From assembly GCA_009937505.1 (NCBI GenBank), contig JAACFJ010000009.1:18459-82458 (forward strand): 64,000 nt of DNA, read 5' to 3'. A program made the translations under genes and the position numbers. Origin of the DNA: Gammaproteobacteria bacterium. Its GTDB lineage: Bacteria; Pseudomonadota; Gammaproteobacteria; Steroidobacterales; Woeseiaceae. The notes under the pieces are model-generated. The model saw only the letters and a list, made by a program, of their open reading frames with translations, was not told the DNA's origin and did not search any database. Position 1 is the stretch's first letter. Every line of letters begins with the position of its first letter. Shown here one piece after another: positions 46,998 to 56,862 of the stretch.

Positions 46998-47876
46998 GTG
47001 AACAGGTTATCCGTTACCAAAGTCGCATCGCCGCTTTTGCTGTCGCTTTTCGTGTCAGCCTGCGACGCGGGCCTGGCGCCACCGGTCGAAACGCCCGTGC
47101 AGTACCCGGCAGCCAACCTCGAAAACGACGCCTATCATCCGGGCGCGGACTGGCAACTTGTCTGGGCGGACGAGTTTCAGGACGACACCCTCGATTCGGC
47201 GAAATGGAAACGCCAGGTCGTGGAGGCCGGCCGGTTCAACCGGGAGTGGCAGCGCTACACGGACAGCAACAACAACGCGTATATCGACGATGGCTGCCTG
47301 GTCATCAGGGCGATTCATGAGAGCGACGCTCACGGCTCGGACCAGTACACATCGGCCCGGCTGCACACGTTGCCGGAGGACGGGTGGCAATACGGCAAGA
47401 TCGCGGCTCGTATACAGCTCCCATACGGACGCGGTATCTGGCCGGCATTCTGGATGCTCGGCGCGAACATTGACGAGAACGGCGGCGATACGCCCTGGCC
47501 GCAATCCGGTGAAATCGACATCCTGGAAATGTACGGCTCACGAGACAACGCCGTGGTAGAAGCCAATATTCACTACGCCCGCAAATCAGGCCGCCACGGG
47601 AACATGGGGGCGGTTGCCACCAAACTGGAACAGGGCAATTTCGCCGACAATTTTCATGTGTTCGAGATCGAGTGGAACGCGGATCAGATTCTGTGGTTTG
47701 TCGACGGCAAACGATTCGCATCAACATCGATTTCCTCGGATGAATTCTCGGAATTTCACAAACCGTTTTTCATCCTCCTGAACATCGCTGTCGGCGGCAG
47801 GAGTGCGGGCCGGGTTGATGACACGACACCATTCCCGCAATACATGTACGTTGACTGGGTGCGAGTCTACCAGTAA
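46998..47876 (+). CDS. Glycoside hydrolase family 16 (beta-glucanase-like), lipoprotein
   Basis: SLFVSAC lipobox; catalytic motif SGEIDILEMYG; WPAFWMLG; GTG start. Confidence 0.85.
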   Translation: MNRLSVTKVASPLLLSLFVSACDAGLAPPVETPVQYPAANLENDAYHPGADWQLVWADEFQDDTLDSAKWKRQVVEAGRFNREWQRYTDSNNNAYIDDGCLVIRAIHESDAHGSDQYTSARLHTLPEDGWQYGKIAARIQLPYGRGIWPAFWMLGANIDENGGDTPWPQSGEIDILEMYGSRDNAVVEANIHYARKSGRHGNMGAVATKLEQGNFADNFHVFEIEWNADQILWFVDGKRFASTSISSDEFSEFHKPFFILLNIAVGGRSAGRVDDTTPFPQYMYVDWVRVYQ

Positions 47877-47883
47877 AGAATTT

Positions 47884-47962
47884 GGGGACAGTGACCTAAA
47901 GTGCCAGGCAAGAATTTGGGGACAGTGACCTGGAGTGCCTGGCACTTTAGGTCACTGTCCCC
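47884..47962. repeat. Compound variant palindrome (GTGACCTAAAGTGCC / GGCACTTTAGGTCAC)
   Basis: Left arm, then a second left-like unit (ggggacagtgacctggagtgcc), then the right arm; arm-matched substitutions. Confidence 0.9.
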
Positions 47963-48074
47963 AAATTCTGTCCCCTGATTTCCGCCGTCGACGACCAACC
48001 GCTGGACTCCGGACCTCGCGGTGTCAGACAGCCGTTCGCTTGGCGGGATTCGCGATTCATGCGATAAATCGGGT

Positions 48075-48629
48075 ATGGAGATAAAGGGCGAATATCAGAT
48101 TGCTGCGATGCGGGGCGTCGTGTGGCAGGCTCTCAACGACCCCGACGTGCTGAAAGCCTGTATTCCCGGCTGCGAGGAGTTCGAAAGAGCGGGCGAAAAC
48201 AGTTTCCGCGCGAAGATCAAGGCAACAATTGGTCCGGTGCGTGCGAACTTCAACACCATCCTGTCCCTGGAGGACCTCAATCCGCCGGAGAGTTACCGGC
48301 TGGTCGGCGAGAGCAAGGCGGCAGCGGGTTTCGGCCGCGGCATCGCCAATATCAGCCTCGTCGAAACAGAGGATGGCACTCTGCTCCGCTACGATGCGGA
48401 CTTCAAGGTTGGCGGCAAGCTCGCGCAGGTGGGCTCCCGTCTCGTCGTGGGTGCCACGAAGAAGACTGCGGACGATTTTTTCAGTGCATTCTGCACGTCG
48501 CTGGACCCCGCTGCGTATCGCGTCGACGAGGAGCCGGAAGCGGCGACGAAAAGCGCGGTGCCGAAGACCTGGCTCGCCGTCGCGGCTGCCGCGATCGTCT
48601 TGCTGATCTGGTGGTTTCTGCTAGGCTGA
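48075..48629 (+). CDS. CoxG-family protein (SRPBCC) with C-terminal TM
   Basis: MEIKGEYQIAAMRGVVWQALNDPDVLKACIPGCEEFERAGENSFRAKI; C-terminal TM; next to cox structural genes. Confidence 0.85.
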   Translation: MEIKGEYQIAAMRGVVWQALNDPDVLKACIPGCEEFERAGENSFRAKIKATIGPVRANFNTILSLEDLNPPESYRLVGESKAAAGFGRGIANISLVETEDGTLLRYDADFKVGGKLAQVGSRLVVGATKKTADDFFSAFCTSLDPAAYRVDEEPEAATKSAVPKTWLAVAAAAIVLLIWWFLLG

Positions 48630-48708
48630 CAAATACTGTCCCTGCAGTCTCTAATAACAGCATTCGGCTCCGGGCAGAGCCGAGGATATAAACAAGCAGG
48701 AGGGTCTG

Positions 48709-49197
48709 ATGCAGACAAAGGTCTCGTGCACACTCAATGGAGAAGACGTCAGCGCTGACGTCGATTCGCGGACGCTACTGGTGGACATGATTCGCGAGCA
48801 GCTCAGTCTCACCGGCACGCATGTTGGCTGCGACACGAGCCAGTGCGGGGCCTGTGTCGTTCACGTTAATGGTCGCTCCGTAAAAAGTTGCTCCATGCTC
48901 GCGCTGCAGGCAGAGGGCGCGGAAATTATTACGATCGAGGGTGTCGATTCGAACGGCGACCTGCACCCGATGCAGGCCGCGTTTCGCGAACACCACGGTC
49001 TGCAATGCGGCTTCTGTACGCCGGGGATGATCATGAGCGCGCTCGATCTCGTGCAGCAGAACCCGGACCCGGACGATAAGGAAATCCGTGAATGGCTCGA
49101 AGGTAACCTGTGCCGTTGCACGGGCTACCAGAACATCGTGCAGGCGGTGAAGGCCGGTGCCAAATCGATGCGCGCCGGCGGAAAGGAGGCGGAATAA
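48709..49197 (+). CDS. CO dehydrogenase-like small 2Fe-2S subunit (CoxS-like)
   Basis: [16 protein letters not shown]...SCSMLA...[10 protein letters not shown]...[10 protein letters not shown]. Confidence 0.95.
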   Translation: MQTKVSCTLNGEDVSADVDSRTLLVDMIREQLSLTGTHVGCDTSQCGACVVHVNGRSVKSCSMLALQAEGAEIITIEGVDSNGDLHPMQAAFREHHGLQCGFCTPGMIMSALDLVQQNPDPDDKEIREWLEGNLCRCTGYQNIVQAVKAGAKSMRAGGKEAE

Positions 49198-51560
49198 TGA
49201 CTAAGAACGGAATGGGCGCCTCGGTCCGCCGCAAAGAAGACTATCGATTCATCACGGGCTCGGGGCAGTACACGGACGACATAAACCGGCCGAACCAGGT
49301 GTATGCATACATCGTGAGGTCACCGGTTGCTCACGCGCACATCAGGGACCTGGACATTTCAGCTGCGGTTGCGACGCCCGGCGTCGTGGCTGTGCTGACC
49401 GGCGCCGACATGGCCGCGGACGAGGTAGGCAGCCTGCCTTGCGGCTGGGGCATCAATAACAAGGATGGCTCGCCGATGTTCGAACCCGGGCATCCACCGC
49501 TGGCGGCGGATACCGTACACCATGTCGGCGACCAGATTGCCGTGGTCATCGCAACCAGCCGGGCCATCGCGAAAGACGCAGCAGAACTTGTCGAGGTCGA
49601 CTACGACGAGTTGCCGGTGGTCGCAGGCCTGGAAGCCGCCAGCGCTGACGGGGCAGCGCTCGTCTGGCCCGATGCGCCGGGCAACGTCTGTTTCGACTGG
49701 GAAATCGGCGACAAGGCGGCTACAGATGCGGCCTTCGAGCAGGCGACCCGGGTTGCCAGCATCGACGTCGTCAACAATCGCCTCATCGCCAATGCCATGG
49801 AGCCGCGATCTGCGATCGGCGAATACGACAGCGGCAAGGACGAGTACACCTTATATACGACGAGCCAGAATCCGCACGTCATCCGTCTCCTGATGGGTGC
49901 CTTCGTGCTGGGCATCCCGGAGCACAAGCTTCGGGTAATCGCCCCCGACGTCGGGGGCGGCTTCGGCTCGAAGATCTTCCATTACGCGGAAGAAGCAATC
50001 ATGACCTGGGCGTCGAGGAAACTGAAACGCCCGGTGAAGTGGACCGCGGAACGCAGCGAATCGTTCATCAGCGACGCCCACGGCCGGGATCACATTTCCC
50101 ATGCCGAACTCGCCATGGACGACGACGGCATGTTCCTGGGGCTGCGCGTTTCCACGCGGGCGAACCTGGGTGCCTACCTGTCGACGTTCGGACCGTCCGT
50201 GCCGACCTATCTGCACGCGACACTGCTCGCGGGCACCTACAAGACGCCGGCCATCTACGCCGAGGTCAAGGGCATGTTCACCAACACGGTTCCGGTTGAC
50301 GCGTATCGCGGCGCCGGACGCCCGGAAGCAAGTTATCTGCTGGAACGCCTCGTGGACCGGGCGGCAAAAGTCGCCGGACTCGACCCGATCGAGATTCGCC
50401 GCCGCAATTTCATCAAGCCCGAGGACTTTCCGTACCAGACGCCGGTGGCGCTCGAGTACGACACCGGCGATTACGAAGCAGCGGTCGAAAAGGCGCTGGA
50501 ACTCTCTGATTACGACAACTTCGAGTCGAGAAAAAATGCGTCGGCCGAGCGCGGCAAGCTTCGCGGCATCGGCATTTCCACCTACATCGAAGCCTGCGGC
50601 ATCGCACCCTCGAACGTGGCCGGTGCGCTGGGCGCGCGGGCCGGCCTCTATGAGGCAGGCACGGTACGCGTCAACCCGACGGGCTCCGTAACAGTGCTGA
50701 CGGGGTCGCACAGTCACGGGCAAGGACACGAGACGACGTTTGCGCAGCTGGTTACCGAGGCACTGGGCGTCGATTTCGATGCGGTCGAGATCGTGCACGG
50801 CGATACCGGGAAAGTGCCGTTCGGAATGGGCACCTATGGTTCCCGTTCCGCAGCCGTTGGCGGCGTGGCGCTGGTCAACGCGCTGGAGAAGATCCGCACC
50901 AAGGCGAAGAAGATCGCGGCGCACTTGCTCGAGGCATCCGCGGACGACGTCGAGTTCAAGGACGGGCAACTGACGGTCGTCGGCACGGACAGGAGCGTTG
51001 GCTTTGGTGACGTCGCGATGTCCGCCTACGTGCCGCACAACTATCCGCTGGACGAGCTGGAGCCGGGACTCGAAGAGACGGCGTTCTATGATCCCAAGAA
51101 CTTCACGTTCCCGGCAGGCTGTCACATCTGCGAGGTCGAGATCGATCCTGACACGGGCGTCGTGCAAGTCGTAAGGTTCACGGCCGCGGACGACTTCGGC
51201 CGCGTGATCAACCCGATGATCGTGGAGGGACAGGTCCATGGCGGTTTGACCCAGGGAATCGGCCAGGCACTCTACGAGAACTGCGTCTACGATGAGTCGG
51301 GCCAGCTCCTGAGCGGTTCGCTCATGGATTACTGTCTGCCCAAGGCCGACAACGTGCCCGACTTCGCGGTCACGACCAACGTAACGCCGTGCACGCACAA
51401 CGTGCTGGGCGTCAAGGGATGCGGCGAAGCCGGCGCCATCGGCGCGCCGCCGGCGGTGATCAACGCGGTCGTCAACGCACTGGCCGAGTTCGGGATCGAC
51501 GACATGCCCATTCCGGCAACACCGGAACGTGTCTGGCAGGCGATCCAGGCGGCGAAATAG
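49197..51560 (+). CDS. Aerobic CO dehydrogenase-like large molybdenum subunit, form II (CoxL-like)
   Basis: Start trimmed to ATG at 49197 (TAATG overlap). Active-site loop AYRGAGR, the form II signature, not AYxCSFR. Confidence 0.9.
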   Translation: MTKNGMGASVRRKEDYRFITGSGQYTDDINRPNQVYAYIVRSPVAHAHIRDLDISAAVATPGVVAVLTGADMAADEVGSLPCGWGINNKDGSPMFEPGHPPLAADTVHHVGDQIAVVIATSRAIAKDAAELVEVDYDELPVVAGLEAASADGAALVWPDAPGNVCFDWEIGDKAATDAAFEQATRVASIDVVNNRLIANAMEPRSAIGEYDSGKDEYTLYTTSQNPHVIRLLMGAFVLGIPEHKLRVIAPDVGGGFGSKIFHYAEEAIMTWASRKLKRPVKWTAERSESFISDAHGRDHISHAELAMDDDGMFLGLRVSTRANLGAYLSTFGPSVPTYLHATLLAGTYKTPAIYAEVKGMFTNTVPVDAYRGAGRPEASYLLERLVDRAAKVAGLDPIEIRRRNFIKPEDFPYQTPVALEYDTGDYEAAVEKALELSDYDNFESRKNASAERGKLRGIGISTYIEACGIAPSNVAGALGARAGLYEAGTVRVNPTGSVTVLTGSHSHGQGHETTFAQLVTEALGVDFDAVEIVHGDTGKVPFGMGTYGSRSAAVGGVALVNALEKIRTKAKKIAAHLLEASADDVEFKDGQLTVVGTDRSVGFGDVAMSAYVPHNYPLDELEPGLEETAFYDPKNFTFPAGCHICEVEIDPDTGVVQVVRFTAADDFGRVINPMIVEGQVHGGLTQGIGQALYENCVYDESGQLLSGSLMDYCLPKADNVPDFAVTTNVTPCTHNVLGVKGCGEAGAIGAPPAVINAVVNALAEFGIDDMPIPATPERVWQAIQAAK

Positions 51561-51572
51561 GAGGCCAACGGT

Positions 51573-52370
51573 ATGTATGAATTCAATTATCACCGGCCCG
51601 CATCGCTCGATGAGGCGAAGCAAATACTGGCCGCCAACGCCGAGGCCAAGATCATCGCGGGCGGCATGACCCTGCTGCCGACGATGAAGCTGCGTCTCGC
51701 GCAACCCTCGGACCTGGTCGACCTGTCCGCGATCGACGGCCTCGACGCGATCAGCGATGCAGGGTCCGCGATCGACATCGGCGCCATGGCGAGGCATGCC
51801 GACGTAGCGCATAGCGAAGTCGTTCGCTCCGCGATCCCCGCACTTGCCGATCTTGCCGATGCCATCGGCGATGCGCAGGTGCGCAACCGCGGCACCCTCG
51901 GTGGCTCGATCGCCAACAGTGATCCGGCTGCGGACTATCCGGCGGCCATCCTGGCCCTGAACGCGACGATCAGGACGGATCAGCGCGAGATCGCGGCGGA
52001 CGATTATTTTCTGGGTATGTTCGAGACCGCCCTGGCCGACGACGAGCTCGTGGTCGCGGTGTCTTTTCCCAAGCCGAAGAAGGCGGCTTACGCGAAGTTC
52101 CACAACCCGGCGTCGCGGTACGCGATCGTCGGCGTGATGGTGGCAGAGACCGATAGCGGGATCCGCGTCGCGGTAACCGGCGCCGGCGCCTGCGCGTTTC
52201 GTGCGAGTGACTTCGAGGCGGCACTCACCGAGTCGTTCTCGGCGGACGCTCTGGGCAGCGTATCGATCGACTCCGATGACCTGAACAGCGACCTGCACGC
52301 CAGTGCGGGATATCGCGCCCACCTCGTCAGGGTCATGGCGGTGCGCGCCGTCAAGGCTCTCGGTGGCTGA
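51573..52370 (+). CDS. CO dehydrogenase-like FAD-binding medium subunit (CoxM-like)
   Basis: MYEFNYHRPASLDEAKQIL, IIAGGMTLLPTMKLR, RNRGTLGGSIANSDPAADYPA. Confidence 0.95.
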   Translation: MYEFNYHRPASLDEAKQILAANAEAKIIAGGMTLLPTMKLRLAQPSDLVDLSAIDGLDAISDAGSAIDIGAMARHADVAHSEVVRSAIPALADLADAIGDAQVRNRGTLGGSIANSDPAADYPAAILALNATIRTDQREIAADDYFLGMFETALADDELVVAVSFPKPKKAAYAKFHNPASRYAIVGVMVAETDSGIRVAVTGAGACAFRASDFEAALTESFSADALGSVSIDSDDLNSDLHASAGYRAHLVRVMAVRAVKALGG

Positions 52371-53268
52371 AGCAAAATCGCTGCCTGAGGACGTATCCGC
52401 GGCGGAGCAGTTGCTCGCGGAAGGCGACTACGTCGCGGGGCGCGACCTGGCCACGGTCATATTCCTCGCCCTGCAGATGGGGCGGCCGCTGTTGCTCGAG
52501 GGCGAGGCTGGCGTCGGCAAGACCGAGATTGCCAAGGTACTGGCCGCAACGCTCGGCCGGGACCTGATTCGCCTGCAGTGTTTCGAAGGCCTGGACCTGG
52601 CGAGCGCCGCGTACGAGTGGAACTACCCGCAGCAGATGGTCGCAATCCGCCTTGCCGAGGCGGAGGGCAGCGGCTCGAAGATTAGCGACAGCCTGTATAG
52701 CGGCGATTTCCTGATCGAACGGCCGTTGCTGAAAGCACTGCAGCCACACGCGAGTGGCCCGCCGGTGTTGCTGATCGACGAGATCGATCGCGCGGATGAA
52801 CCATTCGAGGCGTTCCTGCTGGAGCTACTGTCCGATTTCCAGCTGACGATTCCGGAGTTGGGTACCGTGTCGGCCGACGAGCCGCCCATCGTGGTCATTA
52901 CCTCCAACCGGACCCGCGAGGTGCACGATGCGCTGCGGCGGCGATGCCTTTATCACTGGGTCGACTTCCCGACGCTGGAGTCGGAAATGAAGATCCTCGC
53001 ACTCAAAGTGCCCGGCCTCGGCGAAGAACTTCGCGACAAACTCGTCACGTTTATTCACAAGCTTCGCGACGAGGACCTTTTCAAGCAGCCCGGCGTTGCC
53101 GAATCGATCGACTGGGCGCACGCGCTGACGCAGCTGGATGCCGTCACACTGACGCCGGATGTTGTCGACGACACATTGGGATCGCTGCTCAAGTACCAGG
53201 ACGATATTGCCAGGATCCGGGGAAGCGAAGCCGCGAGATTGCTCGCGGAAATTCAGGCTGCCGCGTGA
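52363..53268 (+). CDS. MoxR-type AAA+ ATPase (CoxD-like)
   Basis: LLLEGEAGVGKTEIAKVLA, VLLIDEIDRADEPFEAFLLELL; GTG start overlapping coxM-like stop. Confidence 0.9.
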   Translation: MAEAKSLPEDVSAAEQLLAEGDYVAGRDLATVIFLALQMGRPLLLEGEAGVGKTEIAKVLAATLGRDLIRLQCFEGLDLASAAYEWNYPQQMVAIRLAEAEGSGSKISDSLYSGDFLIERPLLKALQPHASGPPVLLIDEIDRADEPFEAFLLELLSDFQLTIPELGTVSADEPPIVVITSNRTREVHDALRRRCLYHWVDFPTLESEMKILALKVPGLGEELRDKLVTFIHKLRDEDLFKQPGVAESIDWAHALTQLDAVTLTPDVVDDTLGSLLKYQDDIARIRGSEAARLLAEIQAAA

Positions 53269-54446
53269 GGGAAACGAGCCGCATCGCCGACAACATCCTG
53301 CTGTTTTGCCGCACGCTGCGGCAGGCCGGATTGCCTGTTGGGCCCGGCCAGGTCATCGAGGCCAGCCAGGCGATTCTCAAGACCGGCATCGAACGCCGCG
53401 ACGACTTCTACTTCGGATTACGGGCGGTGCTGGTCAAGGACCCCGGGCAGTCCCGCTTGTTCGACCAGGCGTTTCACGTCTATTTTCGCAACCCGCGATT
53501 GCTCGAACGCATGATGGGGCTGCTGCTGCCGACCCTCGTCACGGAGGAAGACGGTGGCGGGGGCGACGCGACCGTCCGTCGCCTGCTGGAAACCCTGGCG
53601 GGAGAAGAGGAACCTCGCGGAGATGAGGTCGTCATCGAAGTCGATCGCTCCGGCTCTTACTCACGAAGCGAGGTACTGAGGGACAAGGATTTCGAGCAGA
53701 TGAGCCTCGAGGAACAGGCGGCGGCCAAAGTCCTCCTGAGGAACGGTCTCGACATGCTGCAGGAGATACCCACGCGGCGGTTTCGGCCGGACCGGCGCGG
53801 CCGGCGCTATGACCTGCGGCGTTCGATGCAATTGATGCTCAGGACCAACGGGCAGCTGGTCGAGGTCGCCAGGAAAACCCGGCGCTGCCGGCCACCGGCT
53901 CTGGTACTGATTGCGGATATCTCGGGTTCGATGAGTGGCTACTCGCGGATGTTTCTGCACTTTGCACATGCGCTGAGCTCGAGACAGCAACGCGTACACA
54001 GCTTCGTATTCGGCACCCGCCTTACCAATATCACGCGCTGGCTGGCGGAGCGGGACGTCGACCGGGCCCTGGCGCACGTTGCGTCGGAGGTTCGTGACTG
54101 GGATGGCGGTACGCGCATTGCCGATTGCCTGGAGCGCTTCAACATGGACTGGGGCCGGCGTGTGCTGTCCGGGCGCGCCGTCGTGATCGTGCTCAGTGAC
54201 GGGCTGGAAAAAGATTCCAGGGCGCGCCTCGAAGTCCAGATGCAGCGGCTGCGACGCACGGCCGATCGCCTGATCTGGCTCAACCCGCTGCTCCGCTTCG
54301 ACGACTTCGAACCGCTGGCGTCCGGGATCAAGGCCATGCTGCCGTACGTGGACCGGTTCCTGCCGGCGCACAACATCAACAGCCTGGTGGACCTCGGTCG
54401 CGTGTTGAGTGCGGGCCCGTCCACTGCGAGGCGCCATGCAGCCTGA
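53265..54446 (+). CDS. VWA domain protein (CoxE-like)
   Basis: MIDAS DISGSMSGYSR; overlaps upstream stop (GTGA); follows the MoxR-type ATPase. Confidence 0.9.
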   Translation: MRETSRIADNILLFCRTLRQAGLPVGPGQVIEASQAILKTGIERRDDFYFGLRAVLVKDPGQSRLFDQAFHVYFRNPRLLERMMGLLLPTLVTEEDGGGGDATVRRLLETLAGEEEPRGDEVVIEVDRSGSYSRSEVLRDKDFEQMSLEEQAAAKVLLRNGLDMLQEIPTRRFRPDRRGRRYDLRRSMQLMLRTNGQLVEVARKTRRCRPPALVLIADISGSMSGYSRMFLHFAHALSSRQQRVHSFVFGTRLTNITRWLAERDVDRALAHVASEVRDWDGGTRIADCLERFNMDWGRRVLSGRAVVIVLSDGLEKDSRARLEVQMQRLRRTADRLIWLNPLLRFDDFEPLASGIKAMLPYVDRFLPAHNINSLVDLGRVLSAGPSTARRHAA

Positions 54447-54479
54447 ACACAAAGGCCGCTTTGGCCTGTTCGCAATCCC

Positions 54480-56816
54480 ATGATCGAGCCCGACAGCCCA
54501 TCGCCCTGGCCGAAGATCGACGATGCAATGGTCGCGTTCCTGCTCGACGCCCGTGACGGCTTCGAGGCCTCGCTGCTGCGGGACTGGGTGGAAACCCGCA
54601 AGCCACACGCCGGTTCGGGTTCACGGTATTCGTTTATCGAACTACCAAGGGGCCGCGCCGACGACTGGCTCGCAGCGCTGTCGGAAGAAGACGACGCTGT
54701 CTGGTTGCAGCCTTTGCGTATCGCTTGGCTGCCCGCACCGGACAGGCGCCACGACCGTCCTCTGCTGGACTTTTTTCACGGCCGCATCGCCGAACCCGGC
54801 AAAGCCCGGCGGCGGTGGCTCGCGAAGCACCGGCCCGAGAGGCTCGCCTGCATCGTCGGCGATGGTGCCTACCTCGAGGAATTGCGTGAGCGACAGGCCA
54901 AGGCCGCCGTCGAAGACGATGCATTTGCAGAGTTTGCCGCCAACCAGGCGCTCATTGCACTGGAGCGCTCGGAGCGCATTTTCCGTGGTGCGCGCTACAA
55001 AGTCCCGCGCATCCTGCCCGGTGAAGTTTTCGCCAATGCGGACTTTCGAAACCTGATCGCGAATGTTGCGCAGCAGCGCGACCGGCCCGTGGGGGACGTG
55101 CTCCAGCAGGCCGAACGCTACCTGCGGGAAATGGCGGCAACACAGACGCCGTTTACGCTCGAGATGATCAACACGCTGTATCGGTTCGCGTGCCGCAGCC
55201 ACCACGATTCGACGATCGACGTGGACGAGTCGCAGCTGGAAAGAGTCGCAGAGACGATGGCCACGCGTCCGGTCATCTTCCTGATAAGTCACAAGTCGAT
55301 GCTCGACACGATGGCGCTGTCGCTGGTGCTGTTCGGTGCAAATCTGCCGCTGCCGCTGACCTTCGGCGGCATCAACCTGAACACGCCGGGTCTCGGCGCC
55401 CTCGCCCGCCGCAGCGGCATCATCTTCCTGCGGCGCTCGTTCCAGGACAACGAGATCTACAAGTCTACGTTTCGCCGCTACATCGACTACCTGATCGAAA
55501 AACGCTTTTCGCTGCTCTGGGCACTGGAAGGAACCCGCTCACGCACCGGCAAGTTGCTGCCGCCGCGATTCGGTCTGTTCAATTACGTCTTCGAGTCGAT
55601 ACAGCGGACCCGGCTCTACGACGTGACGTTTATTCCCGTCAGCGTTGCCTACGACCAGATCACCGAGGTCGAGGACTACTCGATCGAGCAGCGCGGCCAG
55701 AGGAAGAAGCCGGAAGGGATCACATGGCCGCTCCGCTTCCTGCGGCGTGGTCGGTCGCGCGGCCAGATCCATTTGCGGTTCGGCGATGGGCTGACCGTCA
55801 GGGAACTGGTCGAGCCAGCCGAACTCGAGGCCGGCATCGACGATCAACAAAAGCAGACGCTCGTCGCGACGCTGGCATTCGAAGTTGCGGTGCGCATGAA
55901 CGCCGCGACGCCGATCACGTCCACGGCGATAATCACGCTGATCCTGCTTGCCGGAGGCACCCGTGCACAGAGCGTGGCCGAGATCCAGGCGCTCGCCCGG
56001 GCCGGTGCCGCGCTGATCCGGCGCCGTCACCTGGAGATTGTCGGGCGCTCGAACTTTCAGGATGCGGATGCTGTAATCGCAACGCTCGCCGAACTCCACG
56101 AGACCGGCATCGTCAGTTACCTCGACGAAGGCACCGAGCGGCTCTATACGATCAGTCCGGACCAGCACCTCAATGCCGCCTACTACCGCAACACGGCGAT
56201 TCACTATTTCATTCTCGACGCCTTTGTCGAGATCGCGCTGCTCGATGCGGCAGCCGACACTACGGACCCGTGCGAGGCTTTCTTCACACGCACGGACGAA
56301 CTCAGGGAACTGTTCAAGTTCGAGTTCTACTTTCCGCGGCGCGCGGGATACCGGTCGGAAGTCGAGAAGCGCGTGCGCGAGCGCTTCGGCGGCTGGGAAG
56401 ACATCGTGCGACGAGACGAGGCCAGCCTGCGCGATTCACTGAACGACGTCCAGCTACTCGTTGCACACGGTGTACTGCGTTCCTTCGTCGACGCCTATCG
56501 CGTCGTCGCCAGTGTGCTCGAAAGTGCCGGCTCGGACGCCGTTGACGATGACGGCAGCTTCCTCACGAAATGCCTGAAGACGGGCAAACAGCAACTGCTG
56601 CAGGGGCGCGTGTTCTCGGCCGAGTCGATTTCGAAGTCGCTTTACCAGACCGGGCTACAGCTTGCGAGCTACAGAGGACTGCTTGCGGCCAACCGGGCAC
56701 CGGAACGCCAGGAGTTCCACCAGGAATTTCGCCACATCACGAATCGGCTCGACGCGATACTCGCGATTACGCTGGCCAAGGGCGAGGACGCGGAGTCCCA
56801 GTTCCGGGGACAGTGA
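54480..56816 (+). CDS. PlsB-like glycerol-3-phosphate acyltransferase
   Basis: 778 aa; acyltransferase blocks VIFLISHKSMLDTMAL, GIIFLRRSFQDNEIY, EGTRSRTGKLLPPRFGL. Stop lies in repeat (FRGQ*). Confidence 0.85.
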   Translation: MIEPDSPSPWPKIDDAMVAFLLDARDGFEASLLRDWVETRKPHAGSGSRYSFIELPRGRADDWLAALSEEDDAVWLQPLRIAWLPAPDRRHDRPLLDFFHGRIAEPGKARRRWLAKHRPERLACIVGDGAYLEELRERQAKAAVEDDAFAEFAANQALIALERSERIFRGARYKVPRILPGEVFANADFRNLIANVAQQRDRPVGDVLQQAERYLREMAATQTPFTLEMINTLYRFACRSHHDSTIDVDESQLERVAETMATRPVIFLISHKSMLDTMALSLVLFGANLPLPLTFGGINLNTPGLGALARRSGIIFLRRSFQDNEIYKSTFRRYIDYLIEKRFSLLWALEGTRSRTGKLLPPRFGLFNYVFESIQRTRLYDVTFIPVSVAYDQITEVEDYSIEQRGQRKKPEGITWPLRFLRRGRSRGQIHLRFGDGLTVRELVEPAELEAGIDDQQKQTLVATLAFEVAVRMNAATPITSTAIITLILLAGGTRAQSVAEIQALARAGAALIRRRHLEIVGRSNFQDADAVIATLAELHETGIVSYLDEGTERLYTISPDQHLNAAYYRNTAIHYFILDAFVEIALLDAAADTTDPCEAFFTRTDELRELFKFEFYFPRRAGYRSEVEKRVRERFGGWEDIVRRDEASLRDSLNDVQLLVAHGVLRSFVDAYRVVASVLESAGSDAVDDDGSFLTKCLKTGKQQLLQGRVFSAESISKSLYQTGLQLASYRGLLAANRAPERQEFHQEFRHITNRLDAILAITLAKGEDAESQFRGQ

Positions 56817-56862
56817 CTTTAAGTGCCAGGCGCCTCGCCTGGCACTTAAAGTCACTGTCCCC
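56806..56862. repeat. GGGGACAGTGACTTTAAGTGCC palindrome between convergent genes
   Basis: 57-bp near-perfect inverted repeat; contains stop codons of both flanking genes (56814-56816 plus, 56852-56854 minus). Confidence 0.97.

Noticed and set aside
49851-52322. 823-aa minus-strand ORF opposite coxL/coxM
   Set aside because: Arg/Asp/Val-rich antisense frame of high-GC coding DNA; the plus strand has clear molybdenum hydroxylase motifs.
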